Positions 12,861 to 27,772 of a stretch of DNA of 64,000 bases are shown here, piece by piece. Position 1 is the stretch's first letter. Each line of letters opens with the position of its first letter. The notes beneath the pieces are model-generated. The model made no database searches, had not been told where the DNA came from, and saw only the letters and a list, made by a program, of their open reading frames with translations. Both the position numbers and the translations under genes were made by a program. The DNA comes from Parietaria judaica (Eukaryota; Streptophyta; Magnoliopsida; Rosales; Urticaceae), in the NCBI GenBank assembly GCA_954871525.1, contig OX940868.1, positions 17,603,056-17,667,055 on the forward strand, in the 5' to 3' direction.

Positions 12861-14028
12861 TTACCCCCCAAATAATCACGTAAATTAATTTTGAGGATTA
12901 GCAGTTTGCGGTATAATTCCCTTTATATTAATACCAATTGATGGAGTATTTTTAAATTCAGGCAAAAGTACTTAAATACTTTTTTTAAAAACTGGACTAT
13001 GATGACCCACTTATAGGGCTCAAATGCTCTCTCTAAAAAACATTAGCAATTATAAGTATTTCTTTATTCAGCTAAAAATGGCGATATATTTTTAAAACTT
13101 AAAGATGTAAAAAAAGTGGCCAAAATTTAAAAAAAATGGACCTTTTTTTTTGGGTACCTATTTTTTTGCTTAGTGATACTCTCATTTAATGTTGTGAAAA
13201 CAACAAACTAGAATTTCAAAATTCCCGTTAAATTTTCGGATAAAATTGAAACAAAAGTTACAATTTCATATTTTATCCAGACTTTAATATTTTGTAACTT
13301 ATTTAAAAAAAATATATAAGATGGATCTAACAACAAAAACACACACAAAAAAACCAAAACAACTTTTCTTTTTTATTATCAAAAATTCAAAACCCAATTT
13401 CTAGATCCGAATTTTTCTAGACCAAAAAATGTATAATTCCATAATTATTTTTCTTGAGAATGCTCAATGCGTTTTATATACTAGATTCTTGATTGAAATC
13501 ATAGCATTATTCTGAGGTGGTGTTTAGTTTAGTGTAATTATTTTATTATAATCGTAATCGTAGTGCAATGAAATTATAATAGTAATTGTAATTCATTTAG
13601 GTTGTTTACTTATAATTTTGTAATAAAAAAAATATTCAATTGAAATTATATTCAGTAATGTTTTAGCCAAAATACCCTTAATAATAAATTTTTGTTTTTA
13701 TTTTCAATATCAAAGATTATCTACTTTAGCTACTTCTCGACAAATATCTTTAAAGTTATAAGGTCATCTTTGAAGTCTGTTTATCTGGGAGGGCTGACTG
13801 TGGAAAAACAATGATTAGTAGGCCAACCTCCGAACCGAGTATTTAAAGCTAAAAGCACAAGTTAACCATCTGACCAATAGGATGAAGAGAGAGAAGTGAA
13901 ACTATTTCTTTTTTTTTTGTAATAAAGATGTGAAATGTGATATAATTTTCTGGTACTACACAACCGAGTACCGACCAATCAACGGGGGAATTTGAAATTA
14001 AGTATATATATATATATAGAAAATTCAC
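12861..14028. other. AT-rich intergenic stretch, no gene seen
   Basis: Low-complexity AT-rich DNA. A short stretch of TAATCGTAATCGTAG-like words at 13545-13600 resembles MITE subterminal sequence but has no definable ends. Confidence 0.55.
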
Positions 14029-14430
14029 TACACGAGGAAAGCACCTAAAAATCGATACTTATTGAAAGATCGCTGAAATCGTTTTATTTGTTATTTCCGA
14101 ATTTGATGTATATGTCTAAATTCGGGAACGACGTTTGCAATTGCGATATACGAGGGGACGACTTTGTGATTATAACCGACTTCAAACGTAATCATCGAAC
14201 TCTTAGCAATGTCCGACCTCAATGATTATCAAAAGTCGGTGATATAACACACTTTGTACACGCTATATCTGAATTTGGGGATATTTATATATGTACTTAG
14301 GGATATTTATATCGAAATTCGAAGATCTAAATAACCCAAAATTTTCGACCTCAGATAGGTATAATATTCGAATTCTGGGTAAATGCTATGTCTGATCTCG
14401 AGTATATTCATAACTGAAAAAAAAAAGTTT
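14029..14430. mobile_element. Possible CACTA-like terminal fragment
   Basis: The segment starts with CACTACACGAGGAAAG, similar to the CACTACAAGAAAA end typical of plant CACTA elements. It is followed by short repeated blocks (GGGATATTTATAT twice, CGACCTC three times) like subterminal repeats. No opposite end was found. Tentative. Confidence 0.3.
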
Positions 14431-14656
14431 GGTTCATTCAAAAGAACCGACGTCAATAGTGCAATTGCATATAAACATTTTCAAAGAAATATGCATCAAA
14501 CATGAAAACGTTGTTACGTTACTAAAAATAATATGCACAAAAAAAAAACATCAAAACATAGAGATGATGCTCTCGACGTAATTATGGGCTCTCGAAACGG
14601 GAATCTCGAATTACTCCCTCCATACTTGTCTCCACCACGTCACAATCGCTGCTCAT

Positions 14657-14809
14657 CTACCATTTTCTCTCGTCGATGCGAAGCACCTCTTCCACCGTAG
14701 AAGAATTCCCTGGATATTGAATTGGTAAGGAACTCTCCACGCGTTGACGTCCCAAGGCCGACCGCTCTTCCTCCCGCCTCTGCGTCTCTGTCTCGTTCTC
14801 CGTTGCCAT
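14657..14809 (-). pseudogene. gag-like ORF start of a truncated LTR retrotransposon
   Basis: A 50-codon minus-strand ORF begins MATENETETQRREEERSALG and stops at a TAG. It lies 68 bp inside the adjoining LTR (14877-15581), where a gag ORF is expected, and is charged and hydrophilic like a gag N-terminus. No further protease, integrase or RT motif was recognised at lower coordinates, so the element is truncated. Identity is inferred from position, not from a domain. Confidence 0.4.
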
Positions 14810-14876
14810 TTCGCAGACAACTATGTGATTTAGCTACGCGTTGAAAAGCACATTTGCCCCTCGGTGAGTGCCAAAA

Positions 14877-15581
14877 TGTTGAGGTAAAAAATTCACCTCC
14901 ACATTCACGGATATACGGTTGGTGTAATTTTGAGTTTAGAATACCTTAGAGCTCGGGTCTTTACGTTAAAACTAGATCACGTTGAAAGTGGTGAATGTCC
15001 AAGCGAATAAGTCGGGTGATTTGGGCGATGGGCCTCAATGTGGAAGCCCTTGTGTATATATTGATGGTGAAAGTCGGTGTCCTTTGTACATGGACCTAAA
15101 TTATTTGAATCAGTTGTCATAAATGGGTTGTTACAATTGCGTTTGATTCCCTCATAATAACCATAATGACATGGTTGTAATTATGGGCGTAACCTTCGTC
15201 GTCAATCCGCTACAGCATTGCTTGCGCCACGCTAATTGCTCTAACCACGCCTTTGGTCCTCGTCTTCTGTATTTTGAGCCTCATCGGCGAGGGAGTATCT
15301 CGTAATTGATTTAGCATTCGCTTTAGTTATTTGTTGGCGATGGACTTCATCAATAAGGTTTCATCGGTGAAGTTGTGTTAAGCTTTAATTATGGTGAATG
15401 CCTTCGTCGTGTTCCTTCGTCGTTGTCTTCCTCGTAACTTGTCTGACCAAAAACCCATTTGACTTGGTCAACCGGGCTTGTGTGAATGTTGGGCTTTTGT
15501 GATCATAACCAAAATTTGAACGACAAAAATATATTTCATCGTAACAATATAATTTGTCATCGACAAAATCGTACCTCAACA
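14877..15581 (-). mobile_element. LTR of a truncated minus-strand retrotransposon
   Basis: Its 705 bp are bounded by a perfect 10-bp inverted terminus, TGTTGAGGTA at 14877 and TACCTCAACA ending at 15581. Read on the minus strand, the 3' end is followed after a few bases by TGGCACTCACCGAGGGG, which starts with the TGG expected of a primer-binding site. No 5-bp target duplication flanks it, consistent with one LTR of a longer, now truncated element whose interior lies below 14877. The CCTCAACA terminus resembles that of the LTRs at 30985-31674 and 43991-44431. Confidence 0.6.
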
Positions 15582-16100
15582 TCCATTGTTATCGTGCTCG
15601 ATATACTCATCGATTTTACGATACATCAAATCATAATATATTTGTTAGTATACGATTATTCTAACAATATTAATTTTATTTTTTATAAAATAATATCAAA
15701 TATACTCGTAAATTAAACTGATAGTGCATATTCGTAAATCAAATTTACCCTCGGTCCACGATGTCTGGCATTTGAACCTTTAAGTGTAATGTTGATCGTT
15801 GAAAAGTTCTCTTGACACTTGGTCGCTCATCATATATATTGCCACGTTGTATGCTTGTTTGTAGGCAGCTTTAATCGCCACGTGTCCATCCAACTTGTAG
15901 TTCTAACATTTGTGTTTTACACTCGGTGACCTATGAAAGTATTCTTCATGATGTCATATTGGAATTTACATTTTTAGTGCTTCTCAACGGGAAAGTTCTC
16001 ATGAAATTACATATTTAGGTGTTTTATTTAGTTTTTTTTTTAAATAAAATTTTTACATTCCATGTTTCGTAAATATAAAAGGTTTATATAAATATGAGGA
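15582..16100. other. AT-rich intergenic stretch, no gene seen
   Basis: Nothing recognisable apart from short incidental ORFs. Confidence 0.5.
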
Positions 16101-16109
16101 TCTTTGGAT

Positions 16110-16260
16110 TTCACTCCTACGTCTATGATGACTCGAATTCAAAAACTCAAATGTCTTGAGTGGTATACTTGTTACCACTAGATCAAACACATATTGTCAA
16201 AAGAGTTTTCTTAGTAAAGCAATTTTGTTGGGGATCGAACCCAAAATCTCTAGTTTCGTA
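16110..16260 (-). mobile_element. tRNA-like SINE heads
   Basis: On the minus strand, GTTTGATCTAGTGGTAAC (A-box-like; plus coordinates near 16180-16197) is followed by GAATTCGAGTC (B-box-like). A second B-box-like GGGTTCGATCCCC lies at about 16231-16243. These are typical of plant tRNA-derived SINEs, but the tails and target duplications are not resolved. Confidence 0.45.
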
Positions 16261-16269
16261 GCAATTAAA

Positions 16270-17690
16270 CATTTGAAATATGTATAATTTAATTCATAGT
16301 GCGATCATTTTAATGCCCTTAGTTTGTAGATGTTTAGAAACTTAAATTCTTTGTGACATTAAAATGTATTTAAGTTGTTTGAAATGATTAGATTATGAAG
16401 TCTTAAAATTAATTCAAAATATAATAAATTGTACGTATGAGGCCATCTTCCACAATAAAAGCTTATATTGACTCCACTTTAGTGTAAATCTCAAATAAAA
16501 AGTAAGTCATCTGCAATCTATTAGGTCACTTAATTATTTTTCTTTCTGAAGGTGGTACTATAATTAATGAATGAATTATCCAATTAGAAGTTTTGATCAG
16601 AATAATAAATTAGATAAGTAAGACTTCAAGACTCATTTAATTAATACGATTAAACAAGTAAGACTGTAAAGCTAATAACTAATAAGCAATAGTTTATTAA
16701 AAAATGTAATTCACAAAATAAAATATATAATTAAAAAAATATACAATTAAATACATAAATATATTTATATATATATTATTCCTTAATCCTATCTAATTAG
16801 ATCTCAACGTGTATTTCGTTTTCATGCAATCCTTACAATTGTTATTAGTCTTGATCGAACCCAAATTATTATTTCATCGTAACATTTTTATTCTAGTTCC
16901 GCCATTTTGTTACCTGTTAACATTCTTATTACTCGGTTTCACTCCTAGACCGTGCCACTTATAAAACATAAATATTTCCCATTACATTACCGTTTCCGCA
17001 ATAATACTTAAATTACAAAATTTATGGCATTTTACAAAAACTATGGCTAGCTGGAGTGGTCCCCACAAAGGGTATTTCCGTCAGACTCACTGAAAAAGAG
17101 GATAAAGCTTGCAAAACCAGCGAAACGCAAAAGAAAACACAAAAAAATAAAAAGGAAAACTAGTGGCATAAATACTCAAAACATTTATTAGCCATAATGA
17201 CATACATGTGTCCAAAATGAAAACTAACGGTAAAAATATAAAAAATCATATTTCCATCCACTTTTTAATAAATGTTAATCAAATTCCATGTAGCGTCAAG
17301 ATGATTGACATATGTGTCTCTCGATTTTGTTCAAAGTCTCTCAGACCACGTGGCATTTGACCAACGTCGGTAAAAAAGTAGACGAAAATACAAGTAGCTT
17401 TAGTTTTGTCAACTTTAAACTCATGTCACTTCAACTAACTAAAATTTAGATACATATGCCGCTAATAATCCCAATAAAAATAAAAGAAAACGCGGTTTTG
17501 CCGGCAGACGTTTGGTTGAACCAAACCTAACAACCACCACCTTCCTTCTTCATTCACACATCTTCTATTTCCCCATTTAATTAAATAAATAAATATATAT
17601 AATAAAATAACCCAAGCGGTTAATTCCAATAAATTATATATTAAAAAACATTTATTTCGATAAAAGCGTCTCTATAATTTCCTTTTTCTT
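16270..17690. other. Intergenic region upstream of the JmjC gene
   Basis: AT-rich DNA with no coding sequence. This stretch presumably includes distal promoter sequence of the demethylase gene; no specific operator could be identified. Confidence 0.5.
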
Positions 17691-17699
17691 TTTTATTTT

Positions 17700-17735
17700 T
17701 ATTATAAAAGGTATAAATTATCTTCCCCATGCTCT
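17700..17735 (+). promoter_or_regulatory. Core promoter of the JMJ13-like gene
   Basis: TATAAAAGG (from 17703) and GTATAAATT (from 17711) are candidate TATA boxes. They lie just upstream of a pyrimidine-rich leader (TCTCTCTCCTCTTTC, about 17762-17776) typical of plant Y-patch sequences. Transcription probably starts at about 17730-17740; the exact site cannot be read from sequence. Confidence 0.5.
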
Positions 17736-18170
17736 TTTTCGGTTTTCTCAAGCCTTTTATTTCTCTCTCTCCTCTTTCACTGTTCTCTCCCTCCATATTT
17801 CGCCCTCTCTCGCCGGAAAACCTCTTCCCGTCGCCGGGAAACCTCTTCGGCTGGAGAACACCCTCGTTCTCACGCCGGAATTTCGGTGCTCTGTTTTCCC
17901 GGCGGTTTCACGCGGTTTTTTCGCCGGCGAGGCTTCGATCTCCGCGGCTGAGCTCGCTCGTCGTTGATTCCGAGGCGGAGAGGGAATGTGGCGAGCCTGC
18001 TTGGCGTTCGAGTCGAGTTTCTGATCTCCCGTGGCGTGGATCGTGATCTAGGGTTTGTTCCGATTCGGATTCGTTTGCTTGCTTCCTTGTGCCTTTTCCC
18101 CTTCGGTTTTGCGCTGCGTCCTGTTACGTAGGCGAAGACGGAGACGTACAGAGAGAGGCATCGGAATGAA
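17736..18170 (+). promoter_or_regulatory. GC-rich 5' leader with upstream ORFs
   Basis: The inferred 5' UTR of the JmjC gene has repeated CGCCGG blocks in an otherwise AT-rich region. It contains ATGs at 17986 (12-codon uORF, stop TGA at 18022-18024) and at 18166. After splicing, the 18166 uORF overlaps the main start and ends at 19065-19067 (13 codons). A further ATG at 17729 opens a 105-codon ORF ending near 18046, if transcription begins early enough to include it. These features suggest translational attenuation. Confidence 0.55.
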
Positions 18171-23091
<4,921 letters not shown>

Positions 23092-23510
23092 CAAAACATG
23101 ACCGTTGTTTAGATAACACGCTAACAACACGGAAAAAGTGAAGCTAATGATTGATTCTGATTCTGGGAGCAGTGTGACAAATGATTATTAACTTAGGTCA
23201 AGAAAAGATTCTTATTCTTTGTGCGGGCCTCGAATTGGGGCAGAAGCGCACGGGTTGGCGATTCTTGAGGTTCTCGGTTGGAGCGTTTTTGGTCCTTTGG
23301 CCGGTGAGAGCCTCTCTTCCCTGCAAAGTCTCCTCTAGTTTTATAGAAGTTGGGTTTAGTTGATTGATTCCATGTAAATTCTGTTTAAATTGATATAGTT
23401 TCTGGTTAAACTTTGGTACTTTTACCGCTGCTTCTGGGGTTCTTTATTCTTTTGTGTAGCTGGGTCGTGTACCTTTGACTACTTCAATAAATGAACACAA
23501 ATTTGTCTTT
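23092..23510 (+). other. 3' UTR of the JMJ13-like gene
   Basis: Sequence after the TGA stop at 23089-23091 runs to a probable polyadenylation signal, AATAAA at 23486-23491. A 60-codon ORF at 23181-23363 lies inside it and has no recognisable content. Confidence 0.55.
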
Positions 23511-23902
23511 CCTTCACCAACCAATTCTTATCAATTAACCACTTAAATCCAAGTGCATGTATCTTCTCTGCCACTATCCATTCTATGGCATGATAATAAT
23601 GTAGCTCTCTTGATTTTTCTAGAAGATAATGGATCATATTTTATACATATATATTATATATATAAGCATGCATATGATGTTTTCAAAGCACCAAAATTAT
23701 CATAGGACTAGAGTGCAAAAGTTGGAGTAATTAGTAGTAATGTATTTCATATTTTCATGTATTTTTTCTTGAATTTTTTAAGTAAGTAGTACATTGTTTT
23801 CTACGTGAGTTGATACTATTGAGAGCAATCAATGAGACTATTTATTCAAGAATTCTTTTAATACAAAATTGATGAAAATAATACTAAATCATATATGATT
23901 GT

Positions 23903-24735
23903 TAGGGGTGAAAATTTTATACTCGGTTCCCGGTTTTGTCCCGGTTCTGGTCCCGATACCGAATCGTTTTTGGCAAAAAATCATTTTTTTTTTAGTATAA
24001 CCTAAAAACGGACATCCCGGTTCCGGTTTGAAAAATCAAAACCAATTCAAAATATGAAATTCTCGGTTTTCTTGTCCCGGTTCCGGTTTTATGTCGTTTT
24101 CTTATAAGTTTGTCATTTTTTAGCATGTCATTTCTTTTAAGTCGTTTACTATTATGTTCTTAATCTATTATTTTATTTTTTTCAGCCCATTATTTTATTT
24201 TTTTCAGCCCATTATTTTAACTTGTCATTTATTTTTCAGCCATTACACGGTATTGTATTTAACACGTAATTTCTTATATGTCGTTTTGTTATAAAAATAA
24301 TTTGCTTGTATTGGTATTTACTATTTAGCATTTTAGACTCGGTTTTTTGCACTGAGATTTGAATTTGGTATTGTGAAGTTCACGACGTGAACTCGGATCT
24401 TGCATTTGTTTAGTTTGTATTTGGCTTTTGTACTCGGATTTGGTATTTTACATTTTGGATTTGTATTTTACATTTTGGATTTTCTCGGATTTGGTAATTT
24501 TCATGTTTCTATCTTGTATTTTGTCCCAGATTTGTCCCGGTTTTTGTCCCGAAATTTATTCCTAAAAAAATTGGGATTTTAATCGGTGTCCCGGTCCCGG
24601 TTCTGATTTAAATAAAAAACAAGGACTTTTTTGGAACCAAAACCAAAACCGAGACAGAAAATTGTATCCCGGTTTTTCCGGGACAGGGACAAAAAATAGG
24701 CAAATTCCCGGTTCCCGGTTCTGGTTTCAGCCCTA
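23903..24735. mobile_element. hAT-like element with CCCGGTT-rich ends (833 bp)
   Basis: The ends are TAGGGGTGAAAA (left) and TTTCAGCCCTA (right). The 8-bp flanks atgattgt (23895-23902) and atgatttt (24736-24743) match at 7 of 8 positions. Both subterminal zones are packed with TTCCCGGTT/GTCCCGG words in inverted orientation. The interior is T-rich, with tandem pieces (CCCATTATTTTATTTTTTTC repeated near 24180). No transposase is encoded, and ORFs on either strand are incidental. Confidence 0.8.
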
Positions 24736-25016
24736 ATGATTTTATAAAGCATTTTTGGATACAAGTAAAGTTCGAATATTTTACACCACTAATAGAGTGT
24801 CTAGTTTTGAATTTAGATAGGAGCCCTTTTTTCCTTCTGATAAATTCAGAAAAAAAAAAAGAAGGAAGACGACGCGTTATTGTTGGTTTTTATTACGTGA
24901 TAAGATTTTAAATAGATTTCCATGTTCATGTCGTATCTCATTTATCATGCAATTTCAAATGATGTCATTCCTAGTTTCATGTCGTTTTGAAGGAAGGAAA
25001 AAATAGAGAGTGAAAG

Positions 25017-25040
25017 CGCTAGAAGGAGGGGTCGAACCTC

Positions 25041-25073
<33 letters not shown>

Positions 25074-25090
25074 AACTGAGCTATTCCAGC
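25017..25090 (-). tRNA. trnN: tRNA-Asn (GUU)
   Basis: The minus strand reads GCTGGAATAGCTCAGTTGGT at the 5' end, then an anticodon arm with CTGTTAACC (anticodon GTT). The T-arm is GGTTCGACCCC, and the acceptor 3' strand TTCTAGC pairs with GCTGGAA, with discriminator G at 25017. The length is 74 nt with no intron, as usual for nuclear tRNA-Asn. A- and B-box sequences are intact. The plus-strand sequence below 25017 is not clearly T-rich on the minus side, so the Pol III terminator is not certain. Confidence 0.95.
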
Positions 25091-25249
25091 TTGCGTTAGG
25101 ACATTTAATTATTTTATATTTAACAGAATTGCAATGGTCTTTTTAAGTTATAATATTCAGTGAAGTATTTATTAGTGACAATAAAAAAAAATAAAAAAAA
25201 AGAATAAATAAATAATGCCACATGTGTGGATTTCAAATGAGTCGAAATT

Positions 25250-25430
25250 AGAAGTTAAAAGTTACACGCATGAGAGGTGGCGAGATCCAGGTTCAAGATT
25301 TTTTTTTTTTGGTGGCACTATCGCCAATTGTCCCCTGTTATGTTATTGGGCAAGAAATTTGAGATTTTTTGGTATCCAATCGACGGCAAATCGTTGTAGG
25401 ACACAATCACGGTATCACACGTAACAACCA
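25250..25430 (+). mobile_element. Possible SINE fragment
   Basis: GCGAGATCCAGGTTCAAG at about 25279 matches a Pol III B box as seen in plant SINEs. It is followed by a T tract and a body ending ATCACACGTAACAACC. The A-box and target duplication are unclear. It bears no relation to the tRNA-Asn gene beyond proximity. Confidence 0.3.
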
Positions 25431-26440
25431 CTGAATATCCCATTTTTTATCTTTCTTGCAGTATCCACAATTGTAAGAGAGTACATAATTGTCGTTTAAT
25501 ACTATCCATAGTCCATTAAAGTAACTTTTTTTCTTTCTTTTTTATATCAGTTCCATAATACATTTCATATATTGAATTCATAATACATTTCATTTTATAC
25601 GTTACATATATCCAATTCCTTTTCATTTCATCTATCTATATATGCATATATAGTGTGAAGCGATGCAACTCTGTTATGTCACCCACTAAAAATATAATTT
25701 TAAATATATATGATGTAATAAATTATTGATACTACCATATTATTAATGATACTACCGTATTATTGATTTACCAAACATGAAATAAATTATTGATTACTGA
25801 AGTATACGTATGTCTTAAGCTTTTGATGAGCTATATTTATACAAGTTTACAAACCGTATCAGTTTAGAAAAGAATTTCTGGTGTGCTAAAAGTATATATA
25901 TGATGGAGGGCATCCAGTTTTATTATTCTGTGATTTTCGAAGGCTCTTGAAAAGTACTCATAAGAAAGACAATTAATTATAAGCATCAGAGAGATACTTC
26001 CTTTGTTGTGAGGAAGCATATGCATGAGTTGTACACGTGAAGAAATAGTATGTTTGAGAAATTAAGATTTCAATTTGAAATATCAGAAGTTAGTACTTGA
26101 AGGAATCGAAGGAAGCACCGGTTCAACTTTAAATATATATTGATTTGTAAAGGAGTAAGGTACGTGAAAATACTCACTACAACACACGAATTGTGTCATT
26201 GTGTGATGTATGACATGTGTAGTTGGATATCTTGGTTGTTTGAATTTTTAACTTCGAAATTCATCTTTTAATATGTGCGTCGCATAATAGTTATACTGTT
26301 GAAAATTACCTTTTAAAGGTATATGTTGCATATTGGTTCTGAGCATATTAATAGAGAATCATGGGCATTTATGCATACATAATATCTATAATGATATCAA
26401 AGATATATATAGGTATGACATTCTTTCCAAATATCATCGT
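25431..26440. other. AT-rich intergenic stretch, no gene seen
   Basis: Only short ORFs and (AT)-rich runs are present. Confidence 0.55.
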
Positions 26441-27084
26441 ACTGGGACAAAAAATCTCATTGTATTGCTGTGCTGGGAGTGTTAGTCTTAGGAGGTTACA
26501 TTGTACACGAGCCGCCGACGTATTGAGGCCGTTCGCCCCCAAATGGTACATCAATAGATGTTTTGCTACGGGTTGACTTGGTTAGGGTCGCTCCCCCGAT
26601 CCCCCGTAGGCTTTATAGGCGTAAAAGCGCCCTGGTACGGTTGCAGAGCCCAATATTAAATTTATATGATATTTTCAAAAGTTATAAAATGATATTGCAT
26701 GGTATTGCACTATGCATTATGACGTGATTATTATTTTATATTATTTTATAAATAATAAAAAAAACTTTTACGTACTGAAGGCTAGGGGGTCCGATGAACT
26801 GTCCTCGACAAACTTCTGATAGCCGAAGATGTCCAGTCAAAAACTCGTCGACAAAGTATCTTTGGCCGAAGCTCGTCGACGAGGCATGCATGTCCAACAA
26901 GAGTTCCTCGACGAGATGTCTCTGACGAAGGATCGTCGACAAAATGTTTTTGACAGGGGAATCGTCGAAGGGCATACGCCTGACCACAAGAACCTCCGGT
27001 AGAATTTCCTCGGCGAGGAATCCCCGATAGATCATGTCTCTCATTTTACCAAGCGCCCAACACTTGATAAAATGAGGGACTAAC
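26441..27084. mobile_element. Probable interior or flank of an LTR retroelement
   Basis: A GC-richer segment sits directly left of the LTR that starts at 27085. From 26800 to 26950 it carries repeated CTCGTCGACGAG-like words. Just before the LTR is a hairpin (CTCATTTTACCAAG at 27040-27053 and CTTGATAAAATGAG at 27063-27076). Purine-rich AAAATGAGGGA precedes the LTR, as a polypurine tract would. No retroviral-type protein domain was recognised. Confidence 0.35.
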
Positions 27085-27129
27085 TGTTAAGGTCGGATCT
27101 AGTTGGATCTCTCTTAACACTAGAAGAGC

Positions 27130-27305
27130 CCTGAAGATGGACGAGGAGAGTCGACGAGAGCCACAGTCGACGAGGGTAGTTGATGACATCTGGAGTCGAC
27201 GAGGAGAGTCGACAACACCTAGAGTTGACGAAGATAGTCGATGACTCCCAGAGTTGACGACACCCAGAGTCGACGACACCTAGAGTTGACGAGGGCAGGC
27301 CAGAT
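27130..27305. repeat. GTCGACGA minisatellite in the LTR U3
   Basis: About nine degenerate copies of a roughly 15-25-bp unit built on AGAGTCGACGA or AGAGTTGACGA separate words such as CACCTAG. Similar CTCGTCGACGAGG words occur in opposite register at 26815-26945. The array gives long incidental minus-strand ORFs with Ser-rich repeats (27046-27340), which are not genes. Confidence 0.65.
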
Positions 27306-27772
27306 ATGGATATCGACGGCGAAGAGCTCAACATCAACAAGGGGACCCCACCATCAAGCCAAATAGCACTAGACGATTAGCGATATGGAGCACATTTAAT
27401 GATACCCTTACCGATCCTACCTTCTCAGCATGGTCCGCCACCCGATGTTGCACCAAGTATGGGTTAACCATGCTTTGCATGGTTAACCATGATTGCCCGC
27501 AATCACTCTTGGGAAAGCGAGCCATGGGACATGACAAAGAAGGGCCGGAAACGAGTGTCAAGAAGGTTATCATAATCTCTATATAATGTCATGAGGGCCT
27601 CACTTGTAAGGGGTTCCAAAATAGAGAGAGAGAGAGTTGTAATACCCATTTATCAATACAAGAATAGTCATTACTCAAGATCTTCCCATGGATTCTAGTT
27701 AATAAACGAGAGAAACCGAACTTCCTTCTTTAAAAACAAGGATCAATCCTTGTGATTGTTGAGAGTACTAAA

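Noticed and set aside
17729..18046. 105-residue ORF upstream of the JmjC gene
   Set aside because: It lies in the GC-rich 5' leader, where stops are scarce, and has Ser/Pro/Arg low-complexity content. Treated as a possible uORF, not a protein gene.
27046..27340. Ser/Thr-rich repetitive minus-strand ORFs
   Set aside because: Produced by the GTCGACGA minisatellite in the LTR U3.
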